Positions 17,588-26,863 are shown, counted from the first letter of the stretch. The stretch is DNA of 64,000 nucleotides from Agrobacterium larrymoorei (GCF_005145045.1 NZ_CP039691.1:62001-126000), one strand, 5' to 3'. Translations and numbers: made by a program. Notes: generated by a model not told the origin, from the letters alone.

Positions 17588-17665
17588 CGTCATCCTCGGC
17601 CTTGAACCGAGGATCCATCGCCGCCAACGAAATCAAACGGTTGTGGATCCTCGGGTCAAGCCCAC
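17588..17665. repeat. Diverged, shortened RIME1-like element
   Basis: It begins CGTCATCCTCGGCCTTGAA, with a palindromic CTCGGCCTTGAACCGAGG arm. It then passes through a shortened middle to TGGATCCTCGGGTCAAGCCC, which matches the right arm of the full-length copies but has lost the terminal TGACGG end. It lies 53 bp from the intact copy at 17719. Confidence 0.55.
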
Positions 17666-17718
17666 TTCTGTCCGGTTTAACTGGGTGGGTAGTTCGGGGC
17701 GAGAACAGCTCCCCCACC

Positions 17719-17830
17719 CGTCACCCCGGCCTTGAGCCGGGGTCCAGCAGACGCGCGTCTGCGCGTCGAAAAAGTCTTTCAGACCAAGGACTTGGTCTGA
17801 CTGGATCCCGGATCAAGTCCGGGATGACGG
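17719..17830. repeat. RIME1-like intergenic element, copy A
   Basis: 112 bp with inverted ends (CGTCACCCC... and ...GGGATGACGG) and two internal palindromes: CCCCGGCCTTGAGCCGGGG on the left and CCCGGATCAAGTCCGGG on the right. A copy of identical length is at 53059-53170. The size and two-palindrome architecture match the rhizobial intergenic mosaic elements (RIME1). Confidence 0.8.
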
Positions 17831-17959
17831 AAGTGGGGATTGCCGTTGCCACATTCATAGCCAGCGTTGCACGGGCGAGTCCGAGTTCGGACAGATTACA
17901 AAAACGAAATGCAATCAATACCCTATACCAAGTCCATAAAGATTAATTGAGGAAGCTGC

Positions 17960-19270
17960 CTATCCCAAGCGCTTGAAAACAACCGGCCCGACCTGCGTCT
18001 CCGTCGGCGAAACGCCATACGCCCGTTGAACGGAAGCAACGACGCGCTGCGCATCCTCTCGGCTCGCGGCATGCACCATGGCAATCGGCTGGCCCTCATC
18101 CACCTTCGTACCCAGCGGCACGATGTTCGAGATACCGACGCGATGATCGATTTGGTCGCTTGGATGACGTCGGCCGCCGCCGAGTTCCACCACGGCCATG
18201 CCCAGATCACGCGTCTGGCACGACGCAAGCCACCCGCTTGCGGGAGCGGGAACTGGCAGGATGTGTGGCGCGACTTTCAGATAATTCTGAGGCCGGGCGA
18301 TGAAATCATGGGGGCCGCCGAGCGCTGCCACCATCTGCCCGAAGCGCTCCAAAGCCTGACCCGAGGAAAGCGCATCGCGTGCCGTGGCTTCCGCGTCGGG
18401 AAGCTCAGCCGCAACCCCGCCCTGAACCAGCATTTCCGCTGCGAAAGCGAGGACGAGCGTTTCGATGCGCGTGCCGCTCTTTTTACCGTTCAGGAAATCC
18501 AGACAATGGACGATTTCGAGTGCGTTCCCCGCAGCATCCGCCAAAGGCTCGTTCATGTCGGTGATCAGCGCTGACGTTTTCACGCCTGCGCCATTGGCAA
18601 CCTGAACCAGCGCTGCTGCCAGCAGTTCCGCTTCGTCAGACGTCAACATGAAGGCGCCGCTGCCGAACTTCACGTCCAGCGCCAGCGTTTCGAGGCCCGC
18701 CGCCAGCTTTTTCGAGAGGATCGAAGCAGTAATCAGTGGCACGGAGTCCACTGTCGCCGTTACGTCACGAATGGCATAAAGCCGCTTGTCGGCAGGGGCC
18801 AGATCGCCCGTCTGGCCGATGATGGCGCAGCCGACCTCTTTGACCGTGCGACGAAACAGCGCTTCATCCGGCATGACATTGTAATCGGGAATGGCTTCCA
18901 GCTTATCCAGCGTGCCGCCCGTATGGCCGAGGCCTCGACCCGAAATCATCGGCACAGCCAAGCCGCAGGCAGCCACGATTGGGGCAAGCATCAGCGAGAC
19001 ATTGTCTCCGACGCCGCCTGTCGAATGCTTGTCGGAAATCGGCTTGCCGATATCCGACCAAGAGAGAACATCGCCGCTATCGCGCATGGCAAGCGTCAGC
19101 GCCACAGTTTCATCCCGCGTCATGCCCCGGAAGAAGGTGGCCATGGCAAACGCTGCTGCCTGTCCTTCGGAAATCGAGCCGTTGGAAAGCGCGGCGATAA
19201 AGGCTGCGATATCATCGGCCCCCAACGTTTCGCCATCGCGTTTGCGACGGATGATTTCCTGCGGGATCAT
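17960..19270 (-). CDS. deoA: Thymidine phosphorylase
   Basis: 436 residues. The enzyme cleaves thymidine (and deoxyuridine) with phosphate to the base and deoxyribose 1-phosphate. The family signatures are clear: KHSTGGVGDNVSL (about 80-92, phosphate binding) and SGRGLGHTGGTLDKLE (about 110-125). The C-terminal PYNP domain ends GPVVFKRLG. It is the last gene of a minus-strand nucleoside operon, 6 bp after deoC. Confidence 0.97.
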   Translation of the reverse strand: MIPQEIIRRKRDGETLGADDIAAFIAALSNGSISEGQAAAFAMATFFRGMTRDETVALTLAMRDSGDVLSWSDIGKPISDKHSTGGVGDNVSLMLAPIVAACGLAVPMISGRGLGHTGGTLDKLEAIPDYNVMPDEALFRRTVKEVGCAIIGQTGDLAPADKRLYAIRDVTATVDSVPLITASILSKKLAAGLETLALDVKFGSGAFMLTSDEAELLAAALVQVANGAGVKTSALITDMNEPLADAAGNALEIVHCLDFLNGKKSGTRIETLVLAFAAEMLVQGGVAAELPDAEATARDALSSGQALERFGQMVAALGGPHDFIARPQNYLKVAPHILPVPAPASGWLASCQTRDLGMAVVELGGGRRHPSDQIDHRVGISNIVPLGTKVDEGQPIAMVHAASREDAQRVVASVQRAYGVSPTETQVGPVVFKRLG

Positions 19271-19276
19271 GGTCGA

Positions 19277-20050
19277 TCAGTATCCGCTGGAAGCCTTGGC
19301 AGGCTCGCCGCCACCCAGCACGTTCAACACGTCGTCCAGAAGGCTGGACGCGCCGAAACGGAAGGTGGAAGGCATGGCCCAGTTAGGCTGCATGATGGTT
19401 TCCGCAAGCCGCAGATAGAGCGTCGCATCTTCGACGGTGCCAATGCCACCGGCTGGCTTGAAGCCGACTTTCTTCCTGCTGTCGCGGATGGCCTGCAACA
19501 TGATGTCGGCTGCTTCGAGCGTAGCGTTTGTCGAGACCTTGCCGGTGGAGGTCTTGATGAAATCCGCACCCTCGGCAATTGCGATTTCCGATCCCCGGCG
19601 GATCAGCGCCTTGTCCTTCAGCTCTCCCGTTTCCAGAATGACCTTGAGAAGCACCGGTTCGGGGCAGGCCTTGCGAACAGCCGCGACCATTTCAGACACC
19701 GCATTTTCATCGCCTGCGATGAATTTCCGGTAGGGGATGACGAGGTCTATCTCATCCGCGCCATCGCGAACCGCGCGTTCGGTTTCCCCAACAACGGTTT
19801 CGACATCGAGATCGCCGGACGGGAAATTGACGACAGTTGCGATGCGGATCGCGTGATCATTGCCAAAGGCTGCACGCGCCTGTGCCACGAAACGCGGCCA
19901 GATGCAGATGGCAGCCGTGTTGCCATATTGCGTGCGGGCACGCTGGCATAGAGCTGCAATCTGCTCAGGCGTGCAGTCATCCTTGAGATTGGTCAGGTCC
20001 AGCAAGGACAAAGCGAGAGCGGCAGCTTCGCGCGGGCGCTGAAGTTCCAT
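19277..20050 (-). CDS. deoC: Deoxyribose-phosphate aldolase
   Basis: 257 residues from the ATG at 20050, chosen over a TTG two codons upstream because AGGAGG lies 9 bases before the ATG but only 3 before the TTG. It splits deoxyribose 5-phosphate into glyceraldehyde 3-phosphate and acetaldehyde. The TIM-barrel shows the Schiff-base lysine segment GADFIKTSTGK (about 160-170), the second active-site Lys in KVGFKPAGGIGT (about 195-206), and VNFPSGD near the N-terminus. It acts on the product of deoA after isomerisation. Confidence 0.95.
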   Translation of the reverse strand: MELQRPREAAALALSLLDLTNLKDDCTPEQIAALCQRARTQYGNTAAICIWPRFVAQARAAFGNDHAIRIATVVNFPSGDLDVETVVGETERAVRDGADEIDLVIPYRKFIAGDENAVSEMVAAVRKACPEPVLLKVILETGELKDKALIRRGSEIAIAEGADFIKTSTGKVSTNATLEAADIMLQAIRDSRKKVGFKPAGGIGTVEDATLYLRLAETIMQPNWAMPSTFRFGASSLLDDVLNVLGGGEPAKASSGY

Positions 20051-20052
20051 GC

Positions 20053-20853
20053 TCAATTTCCTCCTGAAATCATTTCCGTTAAAATCGCGGCGAGACGTTT
20101 GCCGCCAATGGGAGCCATGTCCTTGGTTTCTTCATGGCTGAGTTCCGCGCCGGTCATTCCGGCGCCGTAATTCGTAATAACTGAAGCGGCGGCAACGCGC
20201 ATCCCGAAAAAGCGCGCGAGGATGACTTCCGGCACGGTGGACATGCCGACAGCATCTGCACCCAGCGTGCGGGCCATGCGGATTTCCGCCGGTGTTTCGA
20301 AGCTCGGGCCGGAAAACCACATGTAAACGCCGGGAAACAGAGGCACTGTCGCGCGGATGGCGGCATTGCGCATGGCGAGCGCCAGATCGGCGTCATAAGC
20401 GCTGGTCATGCCGACGAAACGGCGGTCGCTCTCTTCGCCGATCAGCGGGTTCATGCCGGAGTAATTGATGTGGTCGGTAATCTGCATCACGGAACCCGGC
20501 GGCAGATCCTGTCGCACGGAGCCTGCGGAATTGGTAAGGATCAGCGACTGAACGCCAATGCCTGCCAGTGCTTCGATAGCCGGGCGCATGGCGCCCGCAT
20601 CGCCTCTTTCGTAATAATGCACACGACCTGACAGCATGATGACCGGCTGGCCGCCGAGGTAACCGGCAACCAGTTCGCCCGCATGGCCCGATACTGCACT
20701 TTCCGGGAAACCCGGAATATCCGCATAGGGAATGCGGATCGCATCCGCGACCTCATCCACCAGCGAACCAAGGCCGGAACCCAGCACGATGGCCGTGCGC
20801 GGCACGAGGCCGTTCAGTCTGTCGACCAGCACGTCGATGATCGCGTGATCCAT
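20053..20853 (-). CDS. Purine-nucleoside phosphorylase, trimeric (inosine/guanosine) type
   Basis: 266 residues of the trimeric PNP/MTAP family. It splits purine (deoxy)nucleosides with phosphate. Motifs include VLGSGLG near the N-terminus (phosphate loop), the SGRVHYYERGD segment (about 75-85), SLILTNSAGSV, and the base-binding FSGPSFETPAEIRM (about 175-188) with VGMSTVPE. It is followed by deoC and preceded by cdd on the same strand with almost no gaps, so purine and pyrimidine nucleosides feed one catabolic route. Confidence 0.94.
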   Translation of the reverse strand: MDHAIIDVLVDRLNGLVPRTAIVLGSGLGSLVDEVADAIRIPYADIPGFPESAVSGHAGELVAGYLGGQPVIMLSGRVHYYERGDAGAMRPAIEALAGIGVQSLILTNSAGSVRQDLPPGSVMQITDHINYSGMNPLIGEESDRRFVGMTSAYDADLALAMRNAAIRATVPLFPGVYMWFSGPSFETPAEIRMARTLGADAVGMSTVPEVILARFFGMRVAAASVITNYGAGMTGAELSHEETKDMAPIGGKRLAAILTEMISGGN

Positions 20854-20854
20854 C

Positions 20855-21256
20855 TTACAACTCGGTCTTGAAGCTGAAGGGCAGAAGCTCGTCCATGGTC
20901 ATCACCTTCTGGACGCCGGTCTCATCGCAGAGATAGACCTTGGTTTCAGGCGTGGCGAACTCGGCAATCTTCTGGCGGCAGCCGCCGCAGGGCGGGCAGA
21001 GCGCCAGCTTTTCCGCGATAACGGCGATCTCCTTGATCTGCTTTGCCCCGCCCATCACCATTGCGCTGATGGCGGAAGGCTCCGCGCACCAGCCCTGTGG
21101 GAAGGACAGGTTCTCGATATTGGCGCCCTTATAGACCTTGCCGTCTTCCGCGCGGATGGCAGCACCCACCGGAAACTTGGAGTAAGGCGCATGGGCAAAA
21201 CCCATGGCCTCGCGGGCGGCTTCGAAGAGCGCGTGAGATGCGGTGTCGTTCGACAT
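20855..21256 (-). CDS. cdd: Cytidine deaminase
   Basis: 133 residues, the homotetrameric type. It deaminates cytidine and deoxycytidine to the uracil nucleosides. The zinc site is seen in CAEPSAI (catalytic Glu after Cys) and PCGGCRQ (two further Cys), about residues 57-95. GANIENLSFPQGWCAE is the substrate loop. It is placed between the nucleoside permease and the phosphorylase in the same operon. Confidence 0.95.
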   Translation of the reverse strand: MSNDTASHALFEAAREAMGFAHAPYSKFPVGAAIRAEDGKVYKGANIENLSFPQGWCAEPSAISAMVMGGAKQIKEIAVIAEKLALCPPCGGCRQKIAEFATPETKVYLCDETGVQKVMTMDELLPFSFKTEL

Positions 21257-21259
21257 GGT

Positions 21260-22231
21260 TTAGCGCTCCTTCGTATAGGCAACGCCACCGGCCTTCGGCG
21301 GCTTGGCAACGCCGATGAAACCGGCCAGCAGGAGACACGTGAGAACGTAGGGCATCACCTGAAATGTCTGGACTGGTACCTCTCCGATGCCTGGAATCGC
21401 CTTGCCTTGCAAAAAGTTTCCCATCGCATCCAAGAAACCGAACAAAAGGCAGGCAAACATAACCGGCACTGGCTTCCACTTGGCGAAGATCAATGCGGCC
21501 AGCGCAATGTAACCCTTACCCGCCGACATATTCTGAATGAAGGCAGCCGATTGCGCCACCGCCAGATAAGTGCCTGCAAAACCGCAGAGGAAACCGGCGA
21601 CCATGACGGCGCGGAAGCGCATCCATGTGACGGAAATGCCAGCCGTATCGACAGCGCCCGGGTTTTCACCCACAGCCCGCAGGCGAAGACCGAAGCGAGT
21701 GCGGTACAGCACCCACCATGAGATCGGCACCGCCAGAAACGCGAGATAGGTAAGAATATTGTTGCCGGAAATGACGTTGGCATAGAGCGGGCCTATGAAC
21801 GGCACGTCGCGCATCATATCCACGCCAGGCAGGATGACGGGCGTGAAGCGGCCCTCGCCCGCGATCTGCGGCGTGCGGCCACCCTGGCCGAACCATGCCT
21901 GACCGAGAACGACCGTCAGACCGGCTGCGACGAAGTTGAGCGCCACACCGGAAACGATCTGGTTGCCGCGGTTGGTGATGACGGCAAAACCGTGCACCAG
22001 CGAGAAAAAGATCGAAACGCCGATGCCAGCCGCGAGACCGGCCCATGGGTCTGACGTCAAATAGGCAACGCAGGCGGATGCGAAGGCTGCTGCCAGCATC
22101 TTGCCTTCGAGGCCGATATCGAACACGCCAGCGCGTTCGGAAAACAGGCCTGCGAGTGCGGTGAACAGAAGCGGAATGGTCAGGCGAACGGTCGAACCGA
22201 GAATGCTGACCAGCATATCGAAGGTTTCCAT
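21260..22231 (-). CDS. Nucleoside ABC transporter permease (second permease)
   Basis: 323 residues with about nine hydrophobic helices. It belongs to the branched-chain/ribose-type permease family (BPD_transp_2), with FSERAGVFDIGLEGKML near the N-terminus, a sequence diagnostic of the nucleoside transporter branch (YufQ/NupC-like). It ends three bases before cdd begins. Together with the neighbouring permease, ATPase and Bmp-type lipoprotein it forms an inner-membrane importer for nucleosides. Confidence 0.9.
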   Translation of the reverse strand: METFDMLVSILGSTVRLTIPLLFTALAGLFSERAGVFDIGLEGKMLAAAFASACVAYLTSDPWAGLAAGIGVSIFFSLVHGFAVITNRGNQIVSGVALNFVAAGLTVVLGQAWFGQGGRTPQIAGEGRFTPVILPGVDMMRDVPFIGPLYANVISGNNILTYLAFLAVPISWWVLYRTRFGLRLRAVGENPGAVDTAGISVTWMRFRAVMVAGFLCGFAGTYLAVAQSAAFIQNMSAGKGYIALAALIFAKWKPVPVMFACLLFGFLDAMGNFLQGKAIPGIGEVPVQTFQVMPYVLTCLLLAGFIGVAKPPKAGGVAYTKER

Positions 22232-22235
22232 AGCC

Positions 22236-23339
22236 TTACCTCTTCACGAAATTCTGGTAGATGCGCACGAGCGCGGGACGATACATATATTCAAGAGCAC
22301 CGGCGAACAGGATCACCAGACCCTGAATGACGACGATCATCTCGCGGGTGATATTGGGCATTTCAAACGAAAGGTCCGCGCCGCCCTGATAGAGAATGCC
22401 GAACAGCAAAGCTGCAAAGACGATGCCGAGCGGGTGGCTTCTGCCCATCAGCGAAACGGCGATACCGACAAAGCCCGCGCCGCCGACGAATTCCACCTGC
22501 AAACGAGCGGATGCGCCCATGACAGGGTTCAGCGCCATCATGCCAGCGAGACCACCGGAAATGAGCATGGCGATGATTACGGTGCGCGAATAGGGAATGC
22601 CAGCATAGACGGCAGCAGAAGGGCTGATGCCGAGAGTGCGCATTTCATAACCCAGCTTGGTGCGCCAAATCAGCACCCACACCAGAAACGCCATGACGAG
22701 CGCGATGATGAAAGACACGTTGAACGGTGCGGGGCCGAGCTTGAGGCCGAACATCGCCATCAACCAGTCGAGCTTCGGCAACTGTCCGCCAGCGAGGAAG
22801 GTGCGCGTTTCAGGCGCCATCTTGCCGGGAACGATGAAGACGTTGACCAGCAGATAAACCATCAGCGCCGCAGCGATGAAGTTGAACATGATGGTGGTGA
22901 TAACGACGTGGCTGCCGCGCTTTGCCTGCAACCAGCCGGGAATGAAGGCCCAGGCCGCACCGAAAAGGGCAGCGCCGATGACGGCGAATGGCATGGTTAC
23001 ATACCATGGCACATAATGATCGAGCGCCAATGCAACGATGGCGGCACCGAGACCGCCAATATAGGCCTGACCTTCGGAGCCGATGTTGAACAGCCCGGCA
23101 TGAAACGCAACCGCGACGGAAAGGCCGGTGAAAATGAAGCTGGTCGTATAGAACAGGGTGAAGCCAATGGCGTCACCGCGTCCCAGCGCGCCTTCGATCA
23201 ACAATCGAAGGGCTGCAAAAGGGTCTTCGCCAATCGACCAGACCACGAGGCCGGAGATGAAAAAGGCAGTAAGGATGTTGAGCAACGGCAGAAGGCCGTA
23301 AGTCATCCAACTGGGTAGGGGTACGGAAGCTGTACTCAT
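22236..23339 (-). CDS. Nucleoside ABC transporter permease (first permease)
   Basis: 367 residues. The BPD_transp_2 domain has about ten helices and the conserved GLFNIGSEGQAYIGGLGAA segment, the partner of FDIGLEGK in the second permease. The spacing to the second permease gene is 4 bp. Family and context agree on nucleoside uptake (YufP/NupB-like). Confidence 0.9.
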   Translation of the reverse strand: MSTASVPLPSWMTYGLLPLLNILTAFFISGLVVWSIGEDPFAALRLLIEGALGRGDAIGFTLFYTTSFIFTGLSVAVAFHAGLFNIGSEGQAYIGGLGAAIVALALDHYVPWYVTMPFAVIGAALFGAAWAFIPGWLQAKRGSHVVITTIMFNFIAAALMVYLLVNVFIVPGKMAPETRTFLAGGQLPKLDWLMAMFGLKLGPAPFNVSFIIALVMAFLVWVLIWRTKLGYEMRTLGISPSAAVYAGIPYSRTVIIAMLISGGLAGMMALNPVMGASARLQVEFVGGAGFVGIAVSLMGRSHPLGIVFAALLFGILYQGGADLSFEMPNITREMIVVIQGLVILFAGALEYMYRPALVRIYQNFVKR

Positions 23340-23351
23340 GAATATCCGGCC

Positions 23352-24857
23352 TTATGCGGCAATGCCGGCCATCATCAGGCCCAGCGTCTGTTCTTCGGCT
23401 TCCGCCGTTTTTTCTCCAACGACCCGGCCCGCAAACATGACCAGAATACGGTCCGATAGCGAGCGAATCTCGTCCAGTTCAACCGATACCAGCAATATCG
23501 CCTTGCCAGCATCGCGCATTTCGATGATGCGACGATGAATGAACTCGATGGCACCGATATCGACACCGCGTGTCGGCTGGCCGATGATCAACATGCTTGG
23601 GTCACGCTCGATTTCACGCGCGACGACGATCTTCTGCTGGTTGCCGCCCGAAAAATTGGCCGTCTTCAGCCGCGCATTCGGTGGGCGAATATCGTATTTC
23701 TCGATCTTCTCCTCAGCATCCTTGCGGATCGCTTCGGGGTTTAGGAACGGACCTTTGCCGTATCGCTCGTCACGATGATAGCCGAGGATCGAGTTCTCAT
23801 ATTCCTCGAACTTCAGAACCAGACCCATATGATGCCGGTCTTCTGGGATATGGGCGAGGCCGAGCTGGCGCAGAATAGCAGGATCGACCTTATCCACCGG
23901 CTTGCCGCCGATCAGAATTTCACCCGAATGCGGTTTGCGAATGCCGGCAAGGGCTTCCAGCAATTCGGACTGACCGTTACCTGCAACACCGGCGATACCG
24001 ACGATTTCGCCAGCGCGTACATCGAAGGAAACATCATCGACCATGGTCACGCCACGGCTGTCCTTGACGGTGAGATTGCGCACGGAGAACAGAATTTCGC
24101 CGGGCTTTGCCTCACCCTTTTCCACGCGCAGAAGCACGCGGCGACCGACCATCAATTCGGCCAGTTCTTCGACTGTCGTTTCCGATGTCTTGCGCGTCGC
24201 CACCATCTCGCCGCGGCGCATGACGGACACCTCGTCGGTGATCGCCATGATTTCGCGCAACTTGTGGGTGATGAGGATGACCGTCTTGCCCTGATCACGC
24301 AGCACACTTAGAATCTTGAACAGGTGATCGGCTTCGGCTGGCGTCAGAACGCCGGTTGGCTCGTCGAGGATCAGTATTTCTGCGCCGCGATACATGGCTT
24401 TCAGGATCTCAACACGCTGCTGCAGGCCAACCGGCAGATCCTCGATGATGGCATCGGGGTTCACCTCGAGACCGTATTCGTCCTCCAGACGCTTCAGTTC
24501 CTTGCGGGTCGCAGCCGTGCCTTTCGACAACAGCGCGCCACCTTCGGCACCCAGCATCACGTTTTCCAGAACGGAAAAATTCTCGACCAGCATGAAGTGC
24601 TGATGCACCATGCCGATGCCCGCATCGATGGCCGCCTGACTGTCCTTGATGGACACCGGCTTGCCGTTGACGCGGATTTCGCCGGAATCGGCGTGATAAA
24701 AGCCATAGAGAATCGACATCAAGGTCGATTTCCCCGCCCCGTTTTCCCCGATGATGCCGTGGATCGAACCCTTGGCAACGGTGAGATTGATATTCTTGTT
24801 GGCGTGTACCGCACCGAATTTCTTATCGATGCCTACAAGCTCGATTGCAGGTTCCAT
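23352..24857 (-). CDS. Nucleoside ABC transporter ATP-binding protein (two fused ATPase domains)
   Basis: 501 residues from the ATG at 24857; an upstream TTG in frame is less likely. The first ATPase domain has an intact Walker A ([10 protein letters not shown]), the signature [10 protein letters not shown] and Walker [10 protein letters not shown]. The second has a degenerate Walker A ([10 protein letters not shown], no Lys), the signature FSGGNQQK and LIIGQPTRG in place of a full Walker B. One strong and one weak ATP site is normal for sugar and nucleoside importers of this class. A hairpin separates the gene from the binding-protein gene upstream. Confidence 0.93.
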   Translation of the reverse strand: MEPAIELVGIDKKFGAVHANKNINLTVAKGSIHGIIGENGAGKSTLMSILYGFYHADSGEIRVNGKPVSIKDSQAAIDAGIGMVHQHFMLVENFSVLENVMLGAEGGALLSKGTAATRKELKRLEDEYGLEVNPDAIIEDLPVGLQQRVEILKAMYRGAEILILDEPTGVLTPAEADHLFKILSVLRDQGKTVILITHKLREIMAITDEVSVMRRGEMVATRKTSETTVEELAELMVGRRVLLRVEKGEAKPGEILFSVRNLTVKDSRGVTMVDDVSFDVRAGEIVGIAGVAGNGQSELLEALAGIRKPHSGEILIGGKPVDKVDPAILRQLGLAHIPEDRHHMGLVLKFEEYENSILGYHRDERYGKGPFLNPEAIRKDAEEKIEKYDIRPPNARLKTANFSGGNQQKIVVAREIERDPSMLIIGQPTRGVDIGAIEFIHRRIIEMRDAGKAILLVSVELDEIRSLSDRILVMFAGRVVGEKTAEAEEQTLGLMMAGIAA

Positions 24858-24892
24858 GGTCAAAACCAGACGTCTCCGAAGACAGAAATGAA

Positions 24893-24924
24893 AAGGGCGC
24901 AACGCGAAGCCGCGATGCGCCCTT
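24893..24924 (-). terminator. Hairpin between the binding-protein and ATPase genes
   Basis: AAGGGCGCA and TGCGCCCTT arms with an inner CGCG/CGCG stem form a long, nearly perfect hairpin, followed on the minus strand by TTCATTTC. Such hairpins after a periplasmic binding-protein gene protect its mRNA or partly terminate transcription, so the receptor is made in excess of the membrane complex. Confidence 0.65.
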
Positions 24925-24939
24925 GTTCAAATGGTTAGA

Positions 24940-25932
24940 TCACTTTGGGCAGGAATTGTCCGACATATAGTCGTGAACCTTGACTGCGCCGGAGATGATG
25001 TCGGCCTTCGCCTTATCGACCGCAGCCGTCATTTCCGGCGTGATCAGCGCCTTGTTGTTGTCGTCGAGAGCGTATGCAACGCCGTCTTCCTTCACGCCAA
25101 GTGCCGTAACGCCGCCGGTGAACTTGTCGTCCTTGGCATCCTTGTAGGCGTTGTAGACGGCGAGGTCGACGCGCTTGACCATCGAGGTCAGAACGGAGCC
25201 CGGATGCAGGTGGTTCTGGTTGGAATCGACGCCGATCGAGAACTTCTTGTTGTCGGCAGCCGTCTGCAGAACGCCGATACCGGTAGCACCTGCCGCAGCG
25301 TAAATCACGTCAACGCCCTGGTCGATCTGGTTCTTGGTCAGTTCACCGCCGCGAACAGGGTCGTTCCAGGCCGCGCCGGTCGTGCCGGTCATGTTTTGGA
25401 AGACTTCGATCTTTGCGTTTGCAGCCTTTGCGCCCTGCGCGTAGCCACAGGCGAACTTGCGGATCAGCGGAATGTCCATGCCGCCGATGAAGCCGACCTT
25501 GCCGGTCTTGGAAGCCATGCCTGCCAGAAGGCCAACGAGGTAGGAACCTTCTTCTTCCTTGTAGACGACCGAACGCACGTTCGGCAGTTCAACGACGGAG
25601 TCCACGATCACGAACTTGGTGTCCGGGAATTCGGCGGCAACCTTTTCCATGGCCGATGTCCATGCGAAGGACACTGCAACAACCGGGTTGAAGCCGCGGC
25701 TTGCGAAGTTGCGGATCGCCTGTTCACCCTGCGTGTCGCTGGTCGGCTCGAAATCGCGATATTCGATGCCGGTCTCGGCCTTGAACTTTTCAGCGCCCGT
25801 CGCAGCAGCTTCATTGAACGACTTGTCGAACTTGCCGCCTGTTCCGTAGACCAGTGCAGGCTTGATATCCGCAGCCAAAGCGGAAGCCGACATCGCGGCC
25901 AGCGCGAAAAGCGTCAGAAGGGATTTTTTCAT
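24940..25932 (-). CDS. BMP family nucleoside-binding protein of the ABC transporter
   Basis: 330 residues. A signal peptide (about 1-20, ending SASALA) precedes the mature sequence ADIKPALVYG. No lipobox Cys is present, so the protein is predicted periplasmic and soluble. The PnrA/Bmp fold is recognised from YGTGGKFDKSFNEAA, GFIGGMDIPLIRKFACGYAQG and DVIYAAAGATGIGVLQ. It captures nucleosides for the downstream permeases. It is the first gene of the operon that ends with deoA, and its leader contains two small hairpins. Confidence 0.92.
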   Translation of the reverse strand: MKKSLLTLFALAAMSASALAADIKPALVYGTGGKFDKSFNEAAATGAEKFKAETGIEYRDFEPTSDTQGEQAIRNFASRGFNPVVAVSFAWTSAMEKVAAEFPDTKFVIVDSVVELPNVRSVVYKEEEGSYLVGLLAGMASKTGKVGFIGGMDIPLIRKFACGYAQGAKAANAKIEVFQNMTGTTGAAWNDPVRGGELTKNQIDQGVDVIYAAAGATGIGVLQTAADNKKFSIGVDSNQNHLHPGSVLTSMVKRVDLAVYNAYKDAKDDKFTGGVTALGVKEDGVAYALDDNNKALITPEMTAAVDKAKADIISGAVKVHDYMSDNSCPK

Positions 25933-25981
25933 TGTGCAGCCCTGTTGTTGCAGTTTGGTTTTATAAAGGGTCCTCCCGCAA

Positions 25982-26029
25982 GCCCGTTTAATCGGGCATG
26001 TTCTGCGGAAAAGCCAGCCGTTTTCGGCT
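25982..26029 (-). promoter_or_regulatory. Structured leader of the nucleoside operon
   Basis: Two small perfect hairpins lie 50-97 bases before the binding-protein start: GCCCGTTTAATCGGGC (25982-25997) and AGCCGTTTTCGGCT (26016-26029). No T-tract follows either. The sequence does not show the conserved joining segments of a purine riboswitch. The function is unknown; operator or leader structure is possible. Confidence 0.35.
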
Positions 26030-26083
26030 GTGCGTAAGGATTACCTTTGCACGGCTGCGAGAAAAATTCATCCGTTTTTTTTA

Positions 26084-26132
26084 CCCGGTGGAAAAAGCTG
26101 TTTCTGATGCTTTTTTAATCCTTTCCACCGGG
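26084..26132. repeat. Nested inverted repeat between msrA and the nucleoside operon
   Basis: Perfect 11-bp arms CCCGGTGGAAA (26084-26094) and TTTCCACCGGG (26122-26132) enclose a second repeat (AAAAAGC and GCTTTTTT). This could fold into one long hairpin. The inner stem with its T-run on the minus strand may be the msrA transcript end. Confidence 0.5.
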
Positions 26133-26147
26133 CATAATGTTGAAAAA

Positions 26148-26798
26148 CTAGCCGATGTTGCAGCTGACGCCGGTGCCGCGCAGGCCGCAATAACCGCCGG
26201 GATTTTTGGCCAGATATTGCTGGTGATAGTCTTCGGCATAATAGAAGATATCGAGCGGCTCGATCTCGGTGGTGATCTTCGGGCGGTGACCGGCGGCTTC
26301 CAGTGCCTGCTGGAACGTGTCGCGCGCCGCTTTTGCCTCGGCCAGTTGCTCGTCACTCGTCGTGTAGATGACGGAGCGATAGGTCGTGCCGACATCATTG
26401 CCCTGACGCATGCCCTGCGTGGGGTCATGCTCTTCGAAAAATATCTTCAACAGGGAAGCCAGCGTAACCTGTGACGGATCGTAAACGACTTTCACCACCT
26501 CGGCATGGCCCGTCAGCCCCGTCGTCGTTTCCTGATAGGTGGGGTTGCGGGTGATACCGCCGGAATAGCCGACAGCCGTAACCCACACGCCTGGCGTCTT
26601 CCAGAAAAGCCTCTCTGCCCCCCAAAAGCAGCCCATGCCAAGATAGACCGTCTCCAGACCTTCCGGATACGGGCCCTTCAGGGGGTTCCCGTTGACGAAA
26701 TGATGTTCGGGCACCGCAAGCGCCTGATCGCGACCGGGGATCGCGGTGTCGGCGGTAGGCATCACGGTTTTCTTTGAAATTGTATCGAATCCAAACAT
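26148..26798 (-). CDS. msrA: Peptide methionine sulfoxide reductase MsrA
   Basis: 216 residues from the ATG at 26798, which has AGGGAGA just upstream; longer in-frame starts lack support. MsrA reduces the S-epimer of methionine sulfoxide in proteins. The catalytic Cys is in [13 protein letters not shown] (about residue 54). Substrate-binding segments include GYSGG and [11 protein letters not shown], and resolving Cys residues are near the C-terminus ([14 protein letters not shown]). Confidence 0.96.
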   Translation of the reverse strand: MFGFDTISKKTVMPTADTAIPGRDQALAVPEHHFVNGNPLKGPYPEGLETVYLGMGCFWGAERLFWKTPGVWVTAVGYSGGITRNPTYQETTTGLTGHAEVVKVVYDPSQVTLASLLKIFFEEHDPTQGMRQGNDVGTTYRSVIYTTSDEQLAEAKAARDTFQQALEAAGHRPKITTEIEPLDIFYYAEDYHQQYLAKNPGGYCGLRGTGVSCNIG

Positions 26799-26863
26799 TG
26801 CAGTCTCCCTGCGGCAGTCAGACGCCGCGTTCCGATGTGCATTGCGTGGTTGCTGCCGTCTCG

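Larger units (their letters stand above)
17384..17959. other. Gene-free region with mosaic repeats
   Basis: No convincing gene lies here: short open frames overlap the repeats and have no ribosome-binding site or family resemblance. The stretch contains one complete RIME1-like element (17719-17830), a diverged shortened relative (17588-17665) and otherwise unremarkable sequence. It separates the convergent genes cysK and deoA. Confidence 0.7.

Noticed and set aside
17472..17946. Several 60-150-codon open frames behind cysK
   Set aside because: They run through the palindromic repeats on both strands and have no start signals or family likeness.
22101..23318. A 405-codon open frame opposite the nucleoside permease gene
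   Set aside because: It lies fully within a clear permease gene on the other strand; its His/Asp/Gln/Gly-rich composition is what a membrane-protein gene gives when read backwards.
25933..26030. Purine riboswitch in front of the nucleoside operon
   Set aside because: The conserved joining bases and the two kissing loops are absent; only simple hairpins are visible.
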